Under the pieces are notes generated by a model, which searched no databases, was not told the DNA's origin, and was given only the letters and a program-made list of their open reading frames with translations. DNA of 64,000 bases from Alloalcanivorax dieselolei B5. Its GTDB lineage: Bacteria > Pseudomonadota > Gammaproteobacteria > Pseudomonadales > Alcanivoracaceae. Both the position numbers and the translations under genes were made by a program. Shown one piece after another: positions 8,627 through 17,922 of this stretch. The stretch lies in the NCBI RefSeq assembly GCF_000300005.1, contig NC_018691.1, positions 1,736,001 to 1,800,000 of the forward strand, written 5' to 3'. Positions within the stretch are counted from its first letter, which is position 1. Each line of letters begins with the position of its first letter.

Positions 8627-9415
8627 ATGAACCGCTTCGATCAGAAGACCGTCTTGATCACCGGTGCCGCCAGCGGCATCGGCCGTGCCGCCGCCTTGCG
8701 TTTCGCCGAGGAAGGCGCGCGCCTGGTGCTGGTGGACCGCAACCTGGCGGGTCTCGAGGAAACCCGGGCAACGCTGCCCGCCGGGACCGAGGCCACGCTG
8801 CGTGAAGTGAATGTGGCCGACGAGCAGGCGGTGAAGACGTTGGTGGATGACATCGCCGCTTCCCACGGCGGCATCCAGGTTCTGATCAACAACGCCGGCA
8901 CCGCCGGTAACGACCACTCTCCGGTGACCGACAACAACACCGAGAACTGGAACACCATCCTTTCCGTGAATCTGCTCGGTCCCATGTTCTTTATCCGCGC
9001 GGTGGCGCCTTACATGAAAGAGCAGGGCGGCGGTGCCATCGTCAATACCGCCTCCGTGGCGGGCATTCGCTCCGGCGCTGGCGGTAACGCCTACAGCGCT
9101 TCCAAGGCTGGTGTGATCAGCCTGACCAAAACCACCGCCTGTGATCTGGGCGGCTATAACGTTCGCGTCAACGCGGTCTGCCCGGGATTGATCGAGACCG
9201 GCATGACCAAGCCGGTATTCGATTACGCCCGCGAAAACAACAAAGAGGAAAAGCTGGGCAGCCGTTGCGAACTGCGCCGCTATGGGCGCCCTTCCGAAAT
9301 CGCCGCCGCCATGGCGTTCCTGGCCAGCGACGACGCCAGTTACGTCACCGGTCAGGCGTTGGCGGTGGACGGTGGCAATACCGCTTCGTTGAACCTGCCT
9401 GGTATGAAAGTCTGA
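8627..9415 (+). CDS. SDR family oxidoreductase
   Basis: Classical SDR of 262 residues with TGAASGIG near 12-19, NNAG at 88-91 and catalytic Ser143, Tyr156 and Lys160. Asp37 at the end of strand two (VLVDRN) points to NAD(H). The start at 8627 follows ACGAGGAGAG; the earlier in-frame ATG at 8567 has no ribosome-binding site and adds unrelated residues. It stands divergent from an aldehyde dehydrogenase and upstream of an IclR regulator, suggesting an alcohol/aldehyde or hydroxyacyl oxidation step. Its candidate promoter carries the shared box described for several beta-oxidation genes. Confidence 0.9.
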   Translation: MNRFDQKTVLITGAASGIGRAAALRFAEEGARLVLVDRNLAGLEETRATLPAGTEATLREVNVADEQAVKTLVDDIAASHGGIQVLINNAGTAGNDHSPVTDNNTENWNTILSVNLLGPMFFIRAVAPYMKEQGGGAIVNTASVAGIRSGAGGNAYSASKAGVISLTKTTACDLGGYNVRVNAVCPGLIETGMTKPVFDYARENNKEEKLGSRCELRRYGRPSEIAAAMAFLASDDASYVTGQALAVDGGNTASLNLPGMKV

Positions 9416-9544
9416 TTGGCGCGGGTACCGGGCTAGTCTGGTATATTTGGCGCTTTTATCGACAACTATAAAATTCATTTATAAAGAAAGAGCGGGATAA
9501 ACCCGCTCGCCATAATCCCGAAGCCTGACCGAGGAAAGAACACG

Positions 9545-10354
9545 ATGCGACGAGCCCCTATGGGTAAAGAGGCCCAGTCGGCGGAGAAAGACCGGAACTT
9601 CGTCACCGCCCTGGCGCGGGGACTGGAAATCCTGCGCTGTTTCGGTCCCTCCGACGATTACCTGGGTAACGCGGAACTGGCTAAACGCACCAATATTCCC
9701 CGTCCCACGGTATCGCGGATGACCGCCACCCTGACGCAACTGGGCTACCTGCGTTATGTGGAGCGGCTGGAGAAATACCGGCTCGGCCCTGGCGTGCTGG
9801 ATCTCGGCTACCGCTATTTGGCCGGCGAAGGCGTCCGCGATATCGCCCGCCCGTTCATGCAGGACCTGGCCGACGCCACCGATTGCATGGTGGCGATCGC
9901 CGCTCCCAACGGCCCGTGGATGAGCTACATCCAGGTGTGCCAGGGCAGCGGGCCGCTGGTACTGCGATTGACCGTGGGATCACGAGTGCCGATGGCGGGT
10001 TCGGCGGTGGGCCGGGCCTATCTGGCCGGTCTCTCCGAAGAGGATCGCGCCACTCATCACCGTTTGATCCGCGAGCACGATCCGGACGGCTGGCCGGAGT
10101 GGGAGAAGGGTCTGGAACGGGCTTATCGCGAATATGAAGAATACGGTTTCTGCACCTCCGACGGGGAATGGAACCGCGATATCAGCGCCGTGGGGGTTCC
10201 CCTGGTGCTGGATAACGACTCCACCGTGATTCCGTTCAATTGCGGCGGCTCCTCGCTGCGCTTGAGCCGGCGGATTCTGGTGGAAAATCTCGGCCCCCGG
10301 CTCAAGGAGCTGGTGGGACAGGTCAAGGAAATGTTGCAGGGCCGGGACGTGTGA
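9545..10354 (+). CDS. IclR family transcriptional regulator
   Basis: A 269-residue IclR-type regulator. The winged helix-turn-helix covers about 15-80 (LAKRTNIPRPTVSRMTATL then GYLRYVERLEKYRLG), followed by the effector-binding domain (about 95-265) with GSRVPMAGSAVGRAYLAG. The start follows GAGGAAAG; a second in-frame Met at 9560 is possible. It lies 129 bp after the SDR and 43 bp before the thioesterase, so it may be cotranscribed with the latter. Members sense small acids or aromatic compounds; the ligand is unknown. It is one of two IclR candidates that could read the shared ATTCCGAAAT box. Confidence 0.9.
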   Translation: MRRAPMGKEAQSAEKDRNFVTALARGLEILRCFGPSDDYLGNAELAKRTNIPRPTVSRMTATLTQLGYLRYVERLEKYRLGPGVLDLGYRYLAGEGVRDIARPFMQDLADATDCMVAIAAPNGPWMSYIQVCQGSGPLVLRLTVGSRVPMAGSAVGRAYLAGLSEEDRATHHRLIREHDPDGWPEWEKGLERAYREYEEYGFCTSDGEWNRDISAVGVPLVLDNDSTVIPFNCGGSSLRLSRRILVENLGPRLKELVGQVKEMLQGRDV

Positions 10355-10397
10355 TGGACGGTGATCCGACTCCGCGTCCGGCCCGGGAGAGTAGTGA

Positions 10398-10865
10398 GTG
10401 AGCAGTAGTATGACGCCGGACGCGGTGCCGGCCCTGAACCAGGCCGCAGACAAATTCAAACACGGGTTTTTGGGCACCATTGGCTTTCACTTTCTGGAAT
10501 GGGAAGAAGACCGGGTGGTGCTGGGGCTCAATGTGGTGGAGAAACACCTCAATCTGGGCAACGTGATTCACGGCGGTGTGCTGGCCACGTTGCTGGACGT
10601 TTCCGGAGCCTGTTCCGGCAGCTATTGCCCCTATCCGGGCAGGGTGCGCAAGGCGCTGACCCTGTCGTTGACCACCACCTTCACCGGTCAGGCCGGCCCG
10701 GGTCTGGTACGTGCCATCGGCGTGAAGCGGGCCGGCGGCAGCCGCATCTTCAACTCGTCCATGGAAGTGCTGGATGCCAACGACCGGTTGCTGGCATTCG
10801 GTGAAGGTACTTTCCGCTTGCGTGGCGGCTCCGAGGATCCCAAGGGCGTGCCGGTGGATTACTGA
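10398..10865 (+). CDS. PaaI family (hotdog) thioesterase
   Basis: A 155-residue single hotdog-fold protein. The motif GNVIHGGVLATLLDVSGACS (the HGG loop and following helix with the Asp) is typical of PaaI/YdiI-like acyl-CoA thioesterases. It would release CoA from an acyl- or aryl-CoA in the cytoplasm. I use the GTG at 10398, 8 bp after GGGAGA; an ATG at 10410 is an alternative. It follows the IclR gene closely, and fits a CoA-recycling role in the surrounding acyl-CoA metabolism. Confidence 0.82.
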   Translation: MSSSMTPDAVPALNQAADKFKHGFLGTIGFHFLEWEEDRVVLGLNVVEKHLNLGNVIHGGVLATLLDVSGACSGSYCPYPGRVRKALTLSLTTTFTGQAGPGLVRAIGVKRAGGSRIFNSSMEVLDANDRLLAFGEGTFRLRGGSEDPKGVPVDY

Positions 10866-11065
10866 GAGAAGCCAGTGACTCCCTCGCCGGCGCCCCTTTA
10901 ATCCCTAAGTCGCGTCTTTATAGTACTTTCGGCTAATTCCCTCATTTGATGGCGGGGCCCGTCAAAACCCTGTGCTATGCTCTTTGGTATAAGTGTCTCT
11001 GGCCAGCGGCGCCGCCGCGGGCAGGGACACCGACCTTGGACCGATTGAGGCAGGAGCGGAACCCC

Positions 11066-11767
11066 ATGTATCAGGTTCTGGTTGCCGACGATCATCCGCT
11101 GTTTCGTGAAGCCATCGCCCGCGTCATCGACGATGGTTTCCCCGGCACCACGTTGCTGGAAGCATCGGATCTGGATTCCACGCTGCGCCTGGTGGCCGAT
11201 AACGACGACCTGGACCTGGTGCTGCTGGATATCCACATGCCGGGTATGCAGGGGCTCAGCGGCCTGGTGCGGCTGCGCAACGAATTTCCCACGGTACCGG
11301 CGGTGATCGTCTCGGCGGAAGAAGAAAAAAGCGTTATTTTGCAATGCATCACTTATGGCGCGGTGGGCTTCATCACCAAATCCTCGCCCCGTAAACAGAT
11401 GATCCAGGCGTTGCGGCAGATTCTCGATGGCTCGGTGTATCTGCCTTCGCACATTATCCGCGCGGAAGGCGCCGGGGCGGCGACGGGGCGTTACGATCCC
11501 TCGTTCCTGCCGGCGTTGCTGGAAACACTGACCCGTAAACAGTTGCAGGTGTTCGAGCGCATGGCCCAGGGCGAATCCAACAAGGTCATCGCCTATAAGC
11601 TCAATATCGCCGAGAGCACCGTCAAGGCCCATGTTTCGGCGATACTGCGCAAGCTCGGCGCCACCAATCGCGTACAGGCGATCCTGTCCGCCAGCGATAT
11701 CGATTTTTCCGCCTATCTGAAAGCGCCCTCGGTAACGGCGCGGGATTCGGCGGTGAGTCCCCGTTAG
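11066..11767 (+). CDS. LuxR/NarL-family response regulator
   Basis: A 233-residue two-domain response regulator. The receiver domain (1-120) has the acidic pair Asp8-Asp9, phosphorylation site Asp55 in [10 protein letters not shown] and the Lys of FITKSS; the C-terminal LuxR helix-turn-helix is at about 160-220 ([34 protein letters not shown]). The start at 11066 follows AGGAGCGG. With the FIST protein and hybrid kinase just downstream, and the quinoprotein dehydrogenase cluster beyond, it matches the regulators that control ethanol oxidation in pseudomonads (ErbR/AgmR/ExaE type), assigned by family and context. Confidence 0.88.
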   Translation: MYQVLVADDHPLFREAIARVIDDGFPGTTLLEASDLDSTLRLVADNDDLDLVLLDIHMPGMQGLSGLVRLRNEFPTVPAVIVSAEEEKSVILQCITYGAVGFITKSSPRKQMIQALRQILDGSVYLPSHIIRAEGAGAATGRYDPSFLPALLETLTRKQLQVFERMAQGESNKVIAYKLNIAESTVKAHVSAILRKLGATNRVQAILSASDIDFSAYLKAPSVTARDSAVSPR

Positions 11768-11840
11768 CCTCGGCCGCCGGGAACGCATGAACCGGGTAAC
11801 GAAAGCCGGGTAAATAACAACAAGTATCCGGGAGTAGACC

Positions 11841-13010
11841 ATGACCGCTGCCCCGCCACAGGCGGTGTTGACTGCCTACAGCGATGCCCGCGACGAACAG
11901 GTGGCGGCGCGCCAGATCGCTGAGAGTCTGATTCATCCCCATCTGGGGTTCGTGCTGTTTTTTTGTTCCATCGAGTACGACCTGGATCGTCTCGCCGGCG
12001 CCCTGAACGGCGAGTTCCAGAACCTGCCCCTATGTGGCTGTACCTCCGCCGGGGAAATCACCGCCCGTGGCTACGATCGCAATACACTGGTGGCGATCGG
12101 CTTCGATGCCCGCTTCTTCTCCGCTGGCCATCATTTGATCGAGCACATGGATGGCTTCGGCCTGCTCGACGCCCAGCAACTCACCGACGGTCTGCTGACA
12201 CAATGCCGGGAACGGGCCCGGAACCTGACGCCGAACGAGGACAATACCTTTGTATTGACGTTGCTCGATGGCCTGTCGGTGAACGAGGAAATCGTCATCG
12301 CCACGCTCAATGCGGCACTGGGGTCGATTCCCAGCTTCGGCGGCTCCGCCGGCGATGACTATCGTCTGGCGCAAACTTATGTCTATTGCGATGGCCGCTT
12401 CTACAGCGACGCCGCCATCGTCGTGATGATCAGTACGGTGCTGGATTTCGAGGTGTTCAGCACGCATCACCTGCACCCGTCGACGCCGAAACTGGTGGTC
12501 ACCGCCGCTGACGCCGAACGCCGGGTGGTGCACGAACTGGACGCGGAGCCGGCGGCACTGGCCTATGCCCGCCTGGTCGGGGTGCCGGTGGAACAGCTCG
12601 ATGACGTGGTATTCGCCCGCTACCCGCTGGCGGTACGCATCAACGATCACTACTACGCCCGCGCCATTCAAAAGGCCAATCGGGACATGAGCCTGTCGTT
12701 CTACTGCGCGGTGGAGAACGGCATCGTGCTGACCGCCATGCGCAACGCCTCGCTGCACGACAATCTCACCAGTACGCTGGATGACATCGAGTCGCGGCTC
12801 GGACCCCCTTGGGTGGTGATTGGCTGTGACTGCTGTCTGCGCCGGGCGGAGCTGGAAGCCGACGACGAGATTCCCCAGGCGTCGGCGCTGTTGCGCCAGC
12901 ACCGGGTGGTGGGGTTCTGCACCTATGGCGAGCAATATAACGGCATGCACATTAACCACACCCTGACCGGTGTGGTGATTGGCCGAAAGATGGGCGTCGA
13001 CGATGGGTGA
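11841..13010 (+). CDS. FIST N-/C-terminal domain sensor protein
   Basis: A 389-residue soluble protein with FIST-N (about 30-225; LCGCTSAGEITARGY, GGSAGDDYRL) and FIST-C (about 235-375; ending GFCTYGEQYNGMHINHT). FIST is a predicted small-ligand-binding sensory domain often coupled to signalling proteins. There is no signal peptide or membrane segment. It overlaps the hybrid kinase by 8 bp (ATGGGTGA), so the two are probably translationally coupled and function together, the FIST protein perhaps supplying the input domain that the kinase lacks. Confidence 0.88.
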   Translation: MTAAPPQAVLTAYSDARDEQVAARQIAESLIHPHLGFVLFFCSIEYDLDRLAGALNGEFQNLPLCGCTSAGEITARGYDRNTLVAIGFDARFFSAGHHLIEHMDGFGLLDAQQLTDGLLTQCRERARNLTPNEDNTFVLTLLDGLSVNEEIVIATLNAALGSIPSFGGSAGDDYRLAQTYVYCDGRFYSDAAIVVMISTVLDFEVFSTHHLHPSTPKLVVTAADAERRVVHELDAEPAALAYARLVGVPVEQLDDVVFARYPLAVRINDHYYARAIQKANRDMSLSFYCAVENGIVLTAMRNASLHDNLTSTLDDIESRLGPPWVVIGCDCCLRRAELEADDEIPQASALLRQHRVVGFCTYGEQYNGMHINHTLTGVVIGRKMGVDDG

Positions 13011-14409
13011 CGCCAAGAATGATTCCGACAACGCCCGTCAGTCCCCCTGGGATCTGCACGAAGCGCGTCTGATGGCGGAGAACGCCCGCCTCCGGCGGAT
13101 CTGTGATGCCCTGATCGAACGCGTGGAGGGCAGTGGCATGGCGCCCACCGCGCCCTACGCGGCGTTTCAGCACTCGGTGGTCCTGGCCCAGCAGGTACGT
13201 GAACGAACCCAGGCACTGCGTGAAACCAATCGCCAGCTGATGGCGGAGATCGAGGAGCGTCGCCGGGTGGAGCAGCGGCTGCGCGAGGCCACCGATAAAG
13301 CGGAGCAGGCCAATCTGTCGAAAACCAAATTCGTGGCGGCAGTCAGTCATGACCTGATGCAGCCGCTCAACGCCGCCCGTCTGTTCACCAGCGCCTTGCA
13401 GGAAGACTCCGACGAACGGGCGTCGCCGATGTTGAATCACATCGACACCGCGCTGCGCGATCTGGAATCACTGATCACCACCTTGTCCGACGCCTCGAAA
13501 CTGGATGCCGGGGTGGTCAGCGCGGAAACCATGGCGTTCCCTTTAAGCCAGTTGCTGGATGTGCTGGCGGAGGAATTCAGACAGATGGCGGCGCTGAAAG
13601 GGCTCCGTTTCCGCTACGTGCCCACCTCCCTGGTGGTGCGTTCGGATCCACAACTGCTCAGCCGTATCATGCGTAACCTGCTCTCCAATGCCATCCGCTA
13701 TACCGACAGGGGCACGGTGTTGCTGGGGTGCCGTCGCCGTGGTGCCGAAGTGGAAGTGTGGGTGGCGGACACCGGCATCGGGATTGGCGAGGATCAGATC
13801 GATTCCATCTTCCAGGAGTTCAAGCGCGGCAAGCGGGCGGTGGAATATCATGAGCGCGGTCTTGGCCTGGGGCTGTCCATCGTGGAAAAGATCAGCCGTA
13901 TTCTCGAGCACCCTCTGTCGGTGACGTCACGGGAAAACCAGGGCTCCCGGTTCCTGCTGCGACTGCCCGTGACTACCTTGAGTCAGGCCCGTCAGCAGGC
14001 CATGGCGCAGTCCTCGGAGGAGCCTTCCGCCTTGACCGGCTTGCGGGTCTGGGTGGTGGATAACGACAGAGCCATCTGCGCCGGTATGCGCACCTTGTTG
14101 GAACAGTGGGGATGCCAGGTGGTGGCGGCGGAATCCCTGCCGGAACTGCGCCAGCAGGTGGATGTCGGTGTGGCGGGCGCGCACGTGCTGATCATGGATT
14201 ACCATCTGGACCCGGACACCGACGACGGTTTGACCGTCGCCGGACGGATCAACGCCGCACGCAGCGAACCCTTACCGGTGATCATGCTCACCGCCGACCG
14301 TGAACAGGAACTGAAGCAGCGCTGTGCCACCCACGGCTATATGTTGCTGTATAAGCCGGTCAAACCGATGAAGCTGAAGCTGGCGCTGCAGCATGTGCTG
14401 GTCGGATGA
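13003..14409 (+). CDS. Hybrid sensor histidine kinase/response regulator (NahK/ErcS' type)
   Basis: A 468-residue soluble hybrid kinase. After an N-terminal coiled coil (about 20-105) come HisKA with His116 in AAVSHDLMQPLNAARLF, HATPase with N-box Asn225/Asn229, DTGIGIG and RGLGLGLSIVEK, and a C-terminal receiver (about 347-468) with phospho-acceptor Asp399 in LIMDYHLD and Lys451. There are no membrane segments and no recognised PAS domain. The architecture matches the NahK (PA1976)/ErcS' group near the quinoprotein ethanol oxidation genes of Pseudomonas. Start at 13003 overlaps the FIST gene; the earlier TTG at 12979 is less likely. It ends 3 bp from the convergent gene at 14413. Confidence 0.88.
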   Translation: MGDAKNDSDNARQSPWDLHEARLMAENARLRRICDALIERVEGSGMAPTAPYAAFQHSVVLAQQVRERTQALRETNRQLMAEIEERRRVEQRLREATDKAEQANLSKTKFVAAVSHDLMQPLNAARLFTSALQEDSDERASPMLNHIDTALRDLESLITTLSDASKLDAGVVSAETMAFPLSQLLDVLAEEFRQMAALKGLRFRYVPTSLVVRSDPQLLSRIMRNLLSNAIRYTDRGTVLLGCRRRGAEVEVWVADTGIGIGEDQIDSIFQEFKRGKRAVEYHERGLGLGLSIVEKISRILEHPLSVTSRENQGSRFLLRLPVTTLSQARQQAMAQSSEEPSALTGLRVWVVDNDRAICAGMRTLLEQWGCQVVAAESLPELRQQVDVGVAGAHVLIMDYHLDPDTDDGLTVAGRINAARSEPLPVIMLTADREQELKQRCATHGYMLLYKPVKPMKLKLALQHVLVG

Positions 14410-14412
14410 ACC

Positions 14413-14961
14413 TCATTGGGCCATTTCCGCAATAAACGGCTCCGGCCGCACCGCTTCCACCTTGCCGTCCGCTTCCCGCCAACCGTCCACGCCATTGCGA
14501 TACCAATACACGGCGGTATAGCCGTCGGCGGCGATACGTTTCGCCACATTCCAGGACAACCAGCAATCCGCGCGACAGAAAAACACCAGAGCGCGATCCT
14601 TGTCGTCTTCCGTGAGCCGTTTCAGATGCCGCCGCAGATAGTCCCGCCAGCGATTCTCCAGCGGTGTGCTGCCGGTGTTGGGTAACCAGATTGCTCCGGG
14701 CAGTGTCCAATGTGGCGTGTCCTGTAGAAAACCGCCGTTGGCGTAACCAACGTTATAGACGTCGATCAGAACCACGCCGGGTTCGGTCGACAGCATGGTT
14801 TTCAGTGCCTCGGTATTCAGTGTCACGGCACCTTCCACTGCCTCTGGAGTAGGGGAGCGGTAGGGCGGTAGACGATAACCTTCGGCGTCGAAGCCGTCGC
14901 CGCTGAATGCAGGCAGCGCGACGATGGCGACGAGCAAGGTGAGCAGAAGACGACCCATCAT
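14413..14961 (-). CDS. PQQ-dependent catabolism-associated Cys-motif (rhodanese-like) protein
   Basis: A 182-residue exported protein. The signal peptide is residues 1-20 or so (MMGRLLLTLLVAIVALPAFS). A rhodanese-like domain follows with VVLIDVYN and the active-site-like segment FFCRADCWLSWNVAKR, in which Cys129 and Cys133 precede Trp134. This is the signature of the family annotated as PQQ-dependent catabolism-associated CXXCW protein, found beside quinoprotein alcohol dehydrogenases; its biochemical role is not established. It begins one base after the stop of the pentapeptide gene, so the two are cotranscribed. Confidence 0.83.
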   Translation of the reverse strand: MMGRLLLTLLVAIVALPAFSGDGFDAEGYRLPPYRSPTPEAVEGAVTLNTEALKTMLSTEPGVVLIDVYNVGYANGGFLQDTPHWTLPGAIWLPNTGSTPLENRWRDYLRRHLKRLTEDDKDRALVFFCRADCWLSWNVAKRIAADGYTAVYWYRNGVDGWREADGKVEAVRPEPFIAEMAQ

Positions 14962-14962
14962 T

Positions 14963-15637
14963 TCACCAGTCCTGTGGGCAGCCGCTGCAGTTTTTCATGT
15001 AAGTGCCCTGAAAGTTGGTGAAGCGCAGCCGCGCGCCGGTGACATCGGCGCCTTCCAGAGTGGACAGGTTCAGTTTGGTTTCCTGCAAATTGGCGTCGCG
15101 CAGGTCCGCGTTTTGCAGTTTTGACTTGTTCATCCAGGCCATCTCCAGGTTGGCGGCGCGCAGTGTGGCGTGTTGCCAACTGGCCCGGGTGAGACGGCCG
15201 AACTGCAGGTCCGCGCCAGTGAGATCGGCGCCATCGAAGCGCGCGTTCTGGGCGAACAGATTCCAGCTTTGTACCGCCACCAGTTTGGCCTGGCTCAGAT
15301 CGGCGGAGCGCAGGTTGGTGCTGTACAGCGTGGCGCGGGTCAGATCGGCGCCGCTCAGGTCGGCGCGCTCCAGATTGGCACCGCGCAGATCGGTATGACG
15401 CAGGTCGGTGCCACGCAGATTGGCGTTGCTGAAATCGGCGCCGCGTAAATCCAGGTTGGCAAGATCGGCGCCGGAAAGGTCCGCGCCGGGACAATGAGTC
15501 TGGGCCTCAAGAACGCAACCATTGTGTTCCGGTGGCGCCCAGAGGTCGTCTTCGGCGGCGCGCGGGGATTTGCCCAGCGTCATTGCGCCGGCGACCACCA
15601 GAAGGCTGCTTAGCAGGAGTTTTGATCGCAGTGCCAT
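14963..15637 (-). CDS. Exported pentapeptide repeat protein
   Basis: A 224-residue protein with an N-terminal signal sequence (about 1-28) and then more than 25 pentapeptide units of the A(D/N)LXX type (GADLSGADLANLDLRGADF and so on), interrupted around SWNLFAQ. It should fold as a right-handed quadrilateral beta-helix in the periplasm. Four Cys residues lie at the ends (HNGC, THCPG, KNCSGC), suggesting disulfides. It lies between the quinoprotein dehydrogenase and the rhodanese-like gene on the same strand, 100 bp after the dehydrogenase. Function unknown. Confidence 0.85.
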   Translation of the reverse strand: MALRSKLLLSSLLVVAGAMTLGKSPRAAEDDLWAPPEHNGCVLEAQTHCPGADLSGADLANLDLRGADFSNANLRGTDLRHTDLRGANLERADLSGADLTRATLYSTNLRSADLSQAKLVAVQSWNLFAQNARFDGADLTGADLQFGRLTRASWQHATLRAANLEMAWMNKSKLQNADLRDANLQETKLNLSTLEGADVTGARLRFTNFQGTYMKNCSGCPQDW

Positions 15638-15650
15638 GACATGCTCCCAG

Positions 15651-15670
15651 GGCCCGGCTTACGCCGGGCC
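15651..15670 (-). terminator. Intercistronic hairpin after the quinoprotein dehydrogenase
   Basis: GGCCCGGC and GCCGGGCC pair around a 4-nt loop. There is no strong T run on the minus strand, so it may act as an mRNA-stabilising or attenuating hairpin between the highly expressed dehydrogenase and the two small downstream genes rather than a full terminator. Confidence 0.5.
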
Positions 15671-15737
15671 GGTATTGTTGTTGTGGTGAAGGCGCGGCAC
15701 CTCTGGGCACCGCTCCCTTTTGCGCTGATGGGCGTTG

Positions 15738-17633
15738 TTATTTCTTCGCCATGTCCTTGGCGAAGCTGGGCAGTTTGAATACCCAGAAGGAACCGCCCTG
15801 GGAAATCGGCCGGGTCAGTTCCGCCATGTCGCCGCCCCACAGTGGCACCGCGCCACCGTAGCCGGCGGTCACGCCGATGTACTGCTCGCCGTCCATTTCC
15901 CAGGTGATCGGCGGGGAGATGATCCCGGTGCCCACCTGGAACTTCCACAGCTCCTTGCCGGTTTTGGCGTCGAAGGCCTTGAAGTAGCCGTCGCCAGTAC
16001 CGGTGAACACCAGATTGCCCTTGGTGGCCAGGACGCCTGCCCACAACGGCATCTCTTCCTTATGCTGCCAGACCACCTTGCCGGTGGTCGGATCCATGGC
16101 GCGCAGGATGCCGACGTGATCGTCAAACAGGCGCTTGATACGGAAGCCCATGCCCAGGTACGCGGAGCCGGGGGTGTACTCCACTTCCTCGGTCCAATAA
16201 TCCTCTTTCCAGTGGTTGGCGGGCACATAGAACAAGCCGGTGTCCTGGCTGTAGGCCATCGGGTTCCAGTTCTTGCCGCCCAGGAACGGCGGTGACACTT
16301 CCACCGCTTCGGAGCGGGTTTCGCCTTTCTTCAGGCGCGCCGGCCGCTGGCCTTTGTTCTCGATCGGGCGGCCGGTTTTCAAGTCGATGCCCTTGGCCCA
16401 GGTGATGCCGTCGACGAACGGGAAGGCGTTCAACAGTTTGCCGCTGGTACGGTCGGTGACGTAGAAGAACCCGTTACGGTCGGCGTGAGCGCCGGCCTTG
16501 TGGAGCTTGCCTTTCTTGTCGACGTAATCGAACAGCACGATCTCGTTGTTGCCGGAGAAATCCCAGGTGTCGTTGGGGGTGTGCTGATAGAACCACTTGA
16601 TCTCGCCGGTGCTCGGATCCACGCCGACCTGCCCGGAGGTGTAGAGGCTGTCGTAGTCTTTGGGATCACCGTTGGGCGCGGTGCGGGCCCAACCGTTCCA
16701 GGGCGCCGGGTTGCCTGCGCCGATAACGATGGTGTTGGTGTTCGGATCGAAAGTGGCGCTCTGCCAGGGCGCGCCGCCGCCGTGGCTCCAGGCTTTGGCC
16801 TTGCCGGTTTCACTGTTGGGATCGTCCGGCCAGGACGGCGCGCGCGGATCACCGCTGGGCGTACTCTCCTCGCCGTTGAGGCGGCCCATGTGGCCTTCCA
16901 CGAACGGTCGCATCCAGATTTCTTCGCCGCTGTCCGGGTCGCGCGCGAACAGCCGGCCGACCACGCCGAATTCATCACCGGAGGAGCCGTGGATCAACAG
17001 AACCTTCCCGGTTTTCTGATCCTTCACGATGGTGGGGGCGCCGGTCATGGTGTAACCCACCTTGTGGTCGGCGAACTTCTTGCGCCAGACCACTTTGCCG
17101 GTGTCCTTGTTCAGCGCCACCATGCTGGCATCGAGGGTGCCGAAGAAAATCTTGTCACCGTAGATAGCGGCGCCACGGTTGACCACGTCACAACAAGGGC
17201 GGATGTCGTCCGGCAGGCGATGGGCATAGTCCCACAGCTTTTTGCCGGTACGGGCGTCGATGGCGAATACCCGGGAATAGGAGCCGGTGACGTAGATCAC
17301 GCCGTCGTGGAGCAGCGCCTGGGATTCCTGGCCCCGCTGTTTCTCATCGCCAAACGAGAACGACCAGGCTGGCGTCAACATGGACACATTGTCGGTGTTG
17401 ATGTTGTTCAAGGTGCTGTAACGCTGGGCCTGAATGCCCAGGCCGTACATCAGGACGTCGTCGGTGGTGGCGGCATCATTGGCGATGTCCTCCCAGCTCA
17501 CCTCCTTGCTGGTGGCATGCGCGGCGCCACTTACTCCGATCATACTGGCCCCGATCATGGTGGCCAGGGTAACCGCGCCGGCAAGGTGTTTGACCTTTCC
17601 GGAAAACGGTGCATTGCGGCTTGTTGTTTTCAT
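15738..17633 (-). CDS. PQQ-dependent alcohol dehydrogenase (quinoprotein, ExaA/MxaF family)
   Basis: A 631-residue periplasmic quinoprotein. Signal peptide about 1-40 ending GAAHA; eight-bladed propeller with W-motifs. The adjacent disulfide Cys147-Cys148 (DIRPCCDVV), and metal/PQQ-site residues Glu221 (GDEFGVVG), Asn308 (GAGNPAPWN) and Asp358 (NDTWDFSG) are visible. The residue two after Asp358 is Ser360; lanthanide-type enzymes carry Asp there, so a calcium enzyme is predicted. No C-terminal heme domain, so it needs a separate cytochrome, supplied by the divergent gene at 17923. Start at 17633 follows GAGGAACAGG; a longer frame to 17768 would displace the signal peptide. Confidence 0.93.
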   Translation of the reverse strand: MKTTSRNAPFSGKVKHLAGAVTLATMIGASMIGVSGAAHATSKEVSWEDIANDAATTDDVLMYGLGIQAQRYSTLNNINTDNVSMLTPAWSFSFGDEKQRGQESQALLHDGVIYVTGSYSRVFAIDARTGKKLWDYAHRLPDDIRPCCDVVNRGAAIYGDKIFFGTLDASMVALNKDTGKVVWRKKFADHKVGYTMTGAPTIVKDQKTGKVLLIHGSSGDEFGVVGRLFARDPDSGEEIWMRPFVEGHMGRLNGEESTPSGDPRAPSWPDDPNSETGKAKAWSHGGGAPWQSATFDPNTNTIVIGAGNPAPWNGWARTAPNGDPKDYDSLYTSGQVGVDPSTGEIKWFYQHTPNDTWDFSGNNEIVLFDYVDKKGKLHKAGAHADRNGFFYVTDRTSGKLLNAFPFVDGITWAKGIDLKTGRPIENKGQRPARLKKGETRSEAVEVSPPFLGGKNWNPMAYSQDTGLFYVPANHWKEDYWTEEVEYTPGSAYLGMGFRIKRLFDDHVGILRAMDPTTGKVVWQHKEEMPLWAGVLATKGNLVFTGTGDGYFKAFDAKTGKELWKFQVGTGIISPPITWEMDGEQYIGVTAGYGGAVPLWGGDMAELTRPISQGGSFWVFKLPSFAKDMAKK

Positions 17634-17772
17634 ACCTGTTCCTCGGCTTGTTGGTATTTGTCGCGGAGTGTTACCGCCCCGCTGCGGCGTAAAGATCGTG
17701 AACAGGCTCTTAGAGTCTCCGAGGGCACGATTGGCCGCTACCGACACCAGGCCGAGAAATCTAGCCAATTGG

Positions 17773-17794
17773 GTCTACTACCAAGGATGTAGAC
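17773..17794. promoter_or_regulatory. Dyad containing TACCAAGG between quinoprotein dehydrogenase and cytochrome genes
   Basis: GTCTAC (17773-17778) and GTAGAC (17789-17794) flank a 10-bp centre containing TACCAAGG. The 9-mer CTACCAAGG (17778-17786) recurs as its reverse complement at 20148-20156, in front of the aldehyde dehydrogenase. The two occurrences sit exactly in the regulatory regions of the alcohol oxidation cluster, making this a candidate binding site for the LuxR-type regulator at 11066. The rest of 17634-17922 holds no gene. Confidence 0.45.
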
Positions 17795-17922
17795 AGGTTT
17801 GGTCCAAGGACGAGTAGGTCGATGGCGGACGGATCGTTAGATTGAAATGCGATGTGAAGCCCCTTGAGCCGGCTTCGCGCCTTACCGCCGTATTGCAATC
17901 CGCGATCTGAAGGACCCCGACA

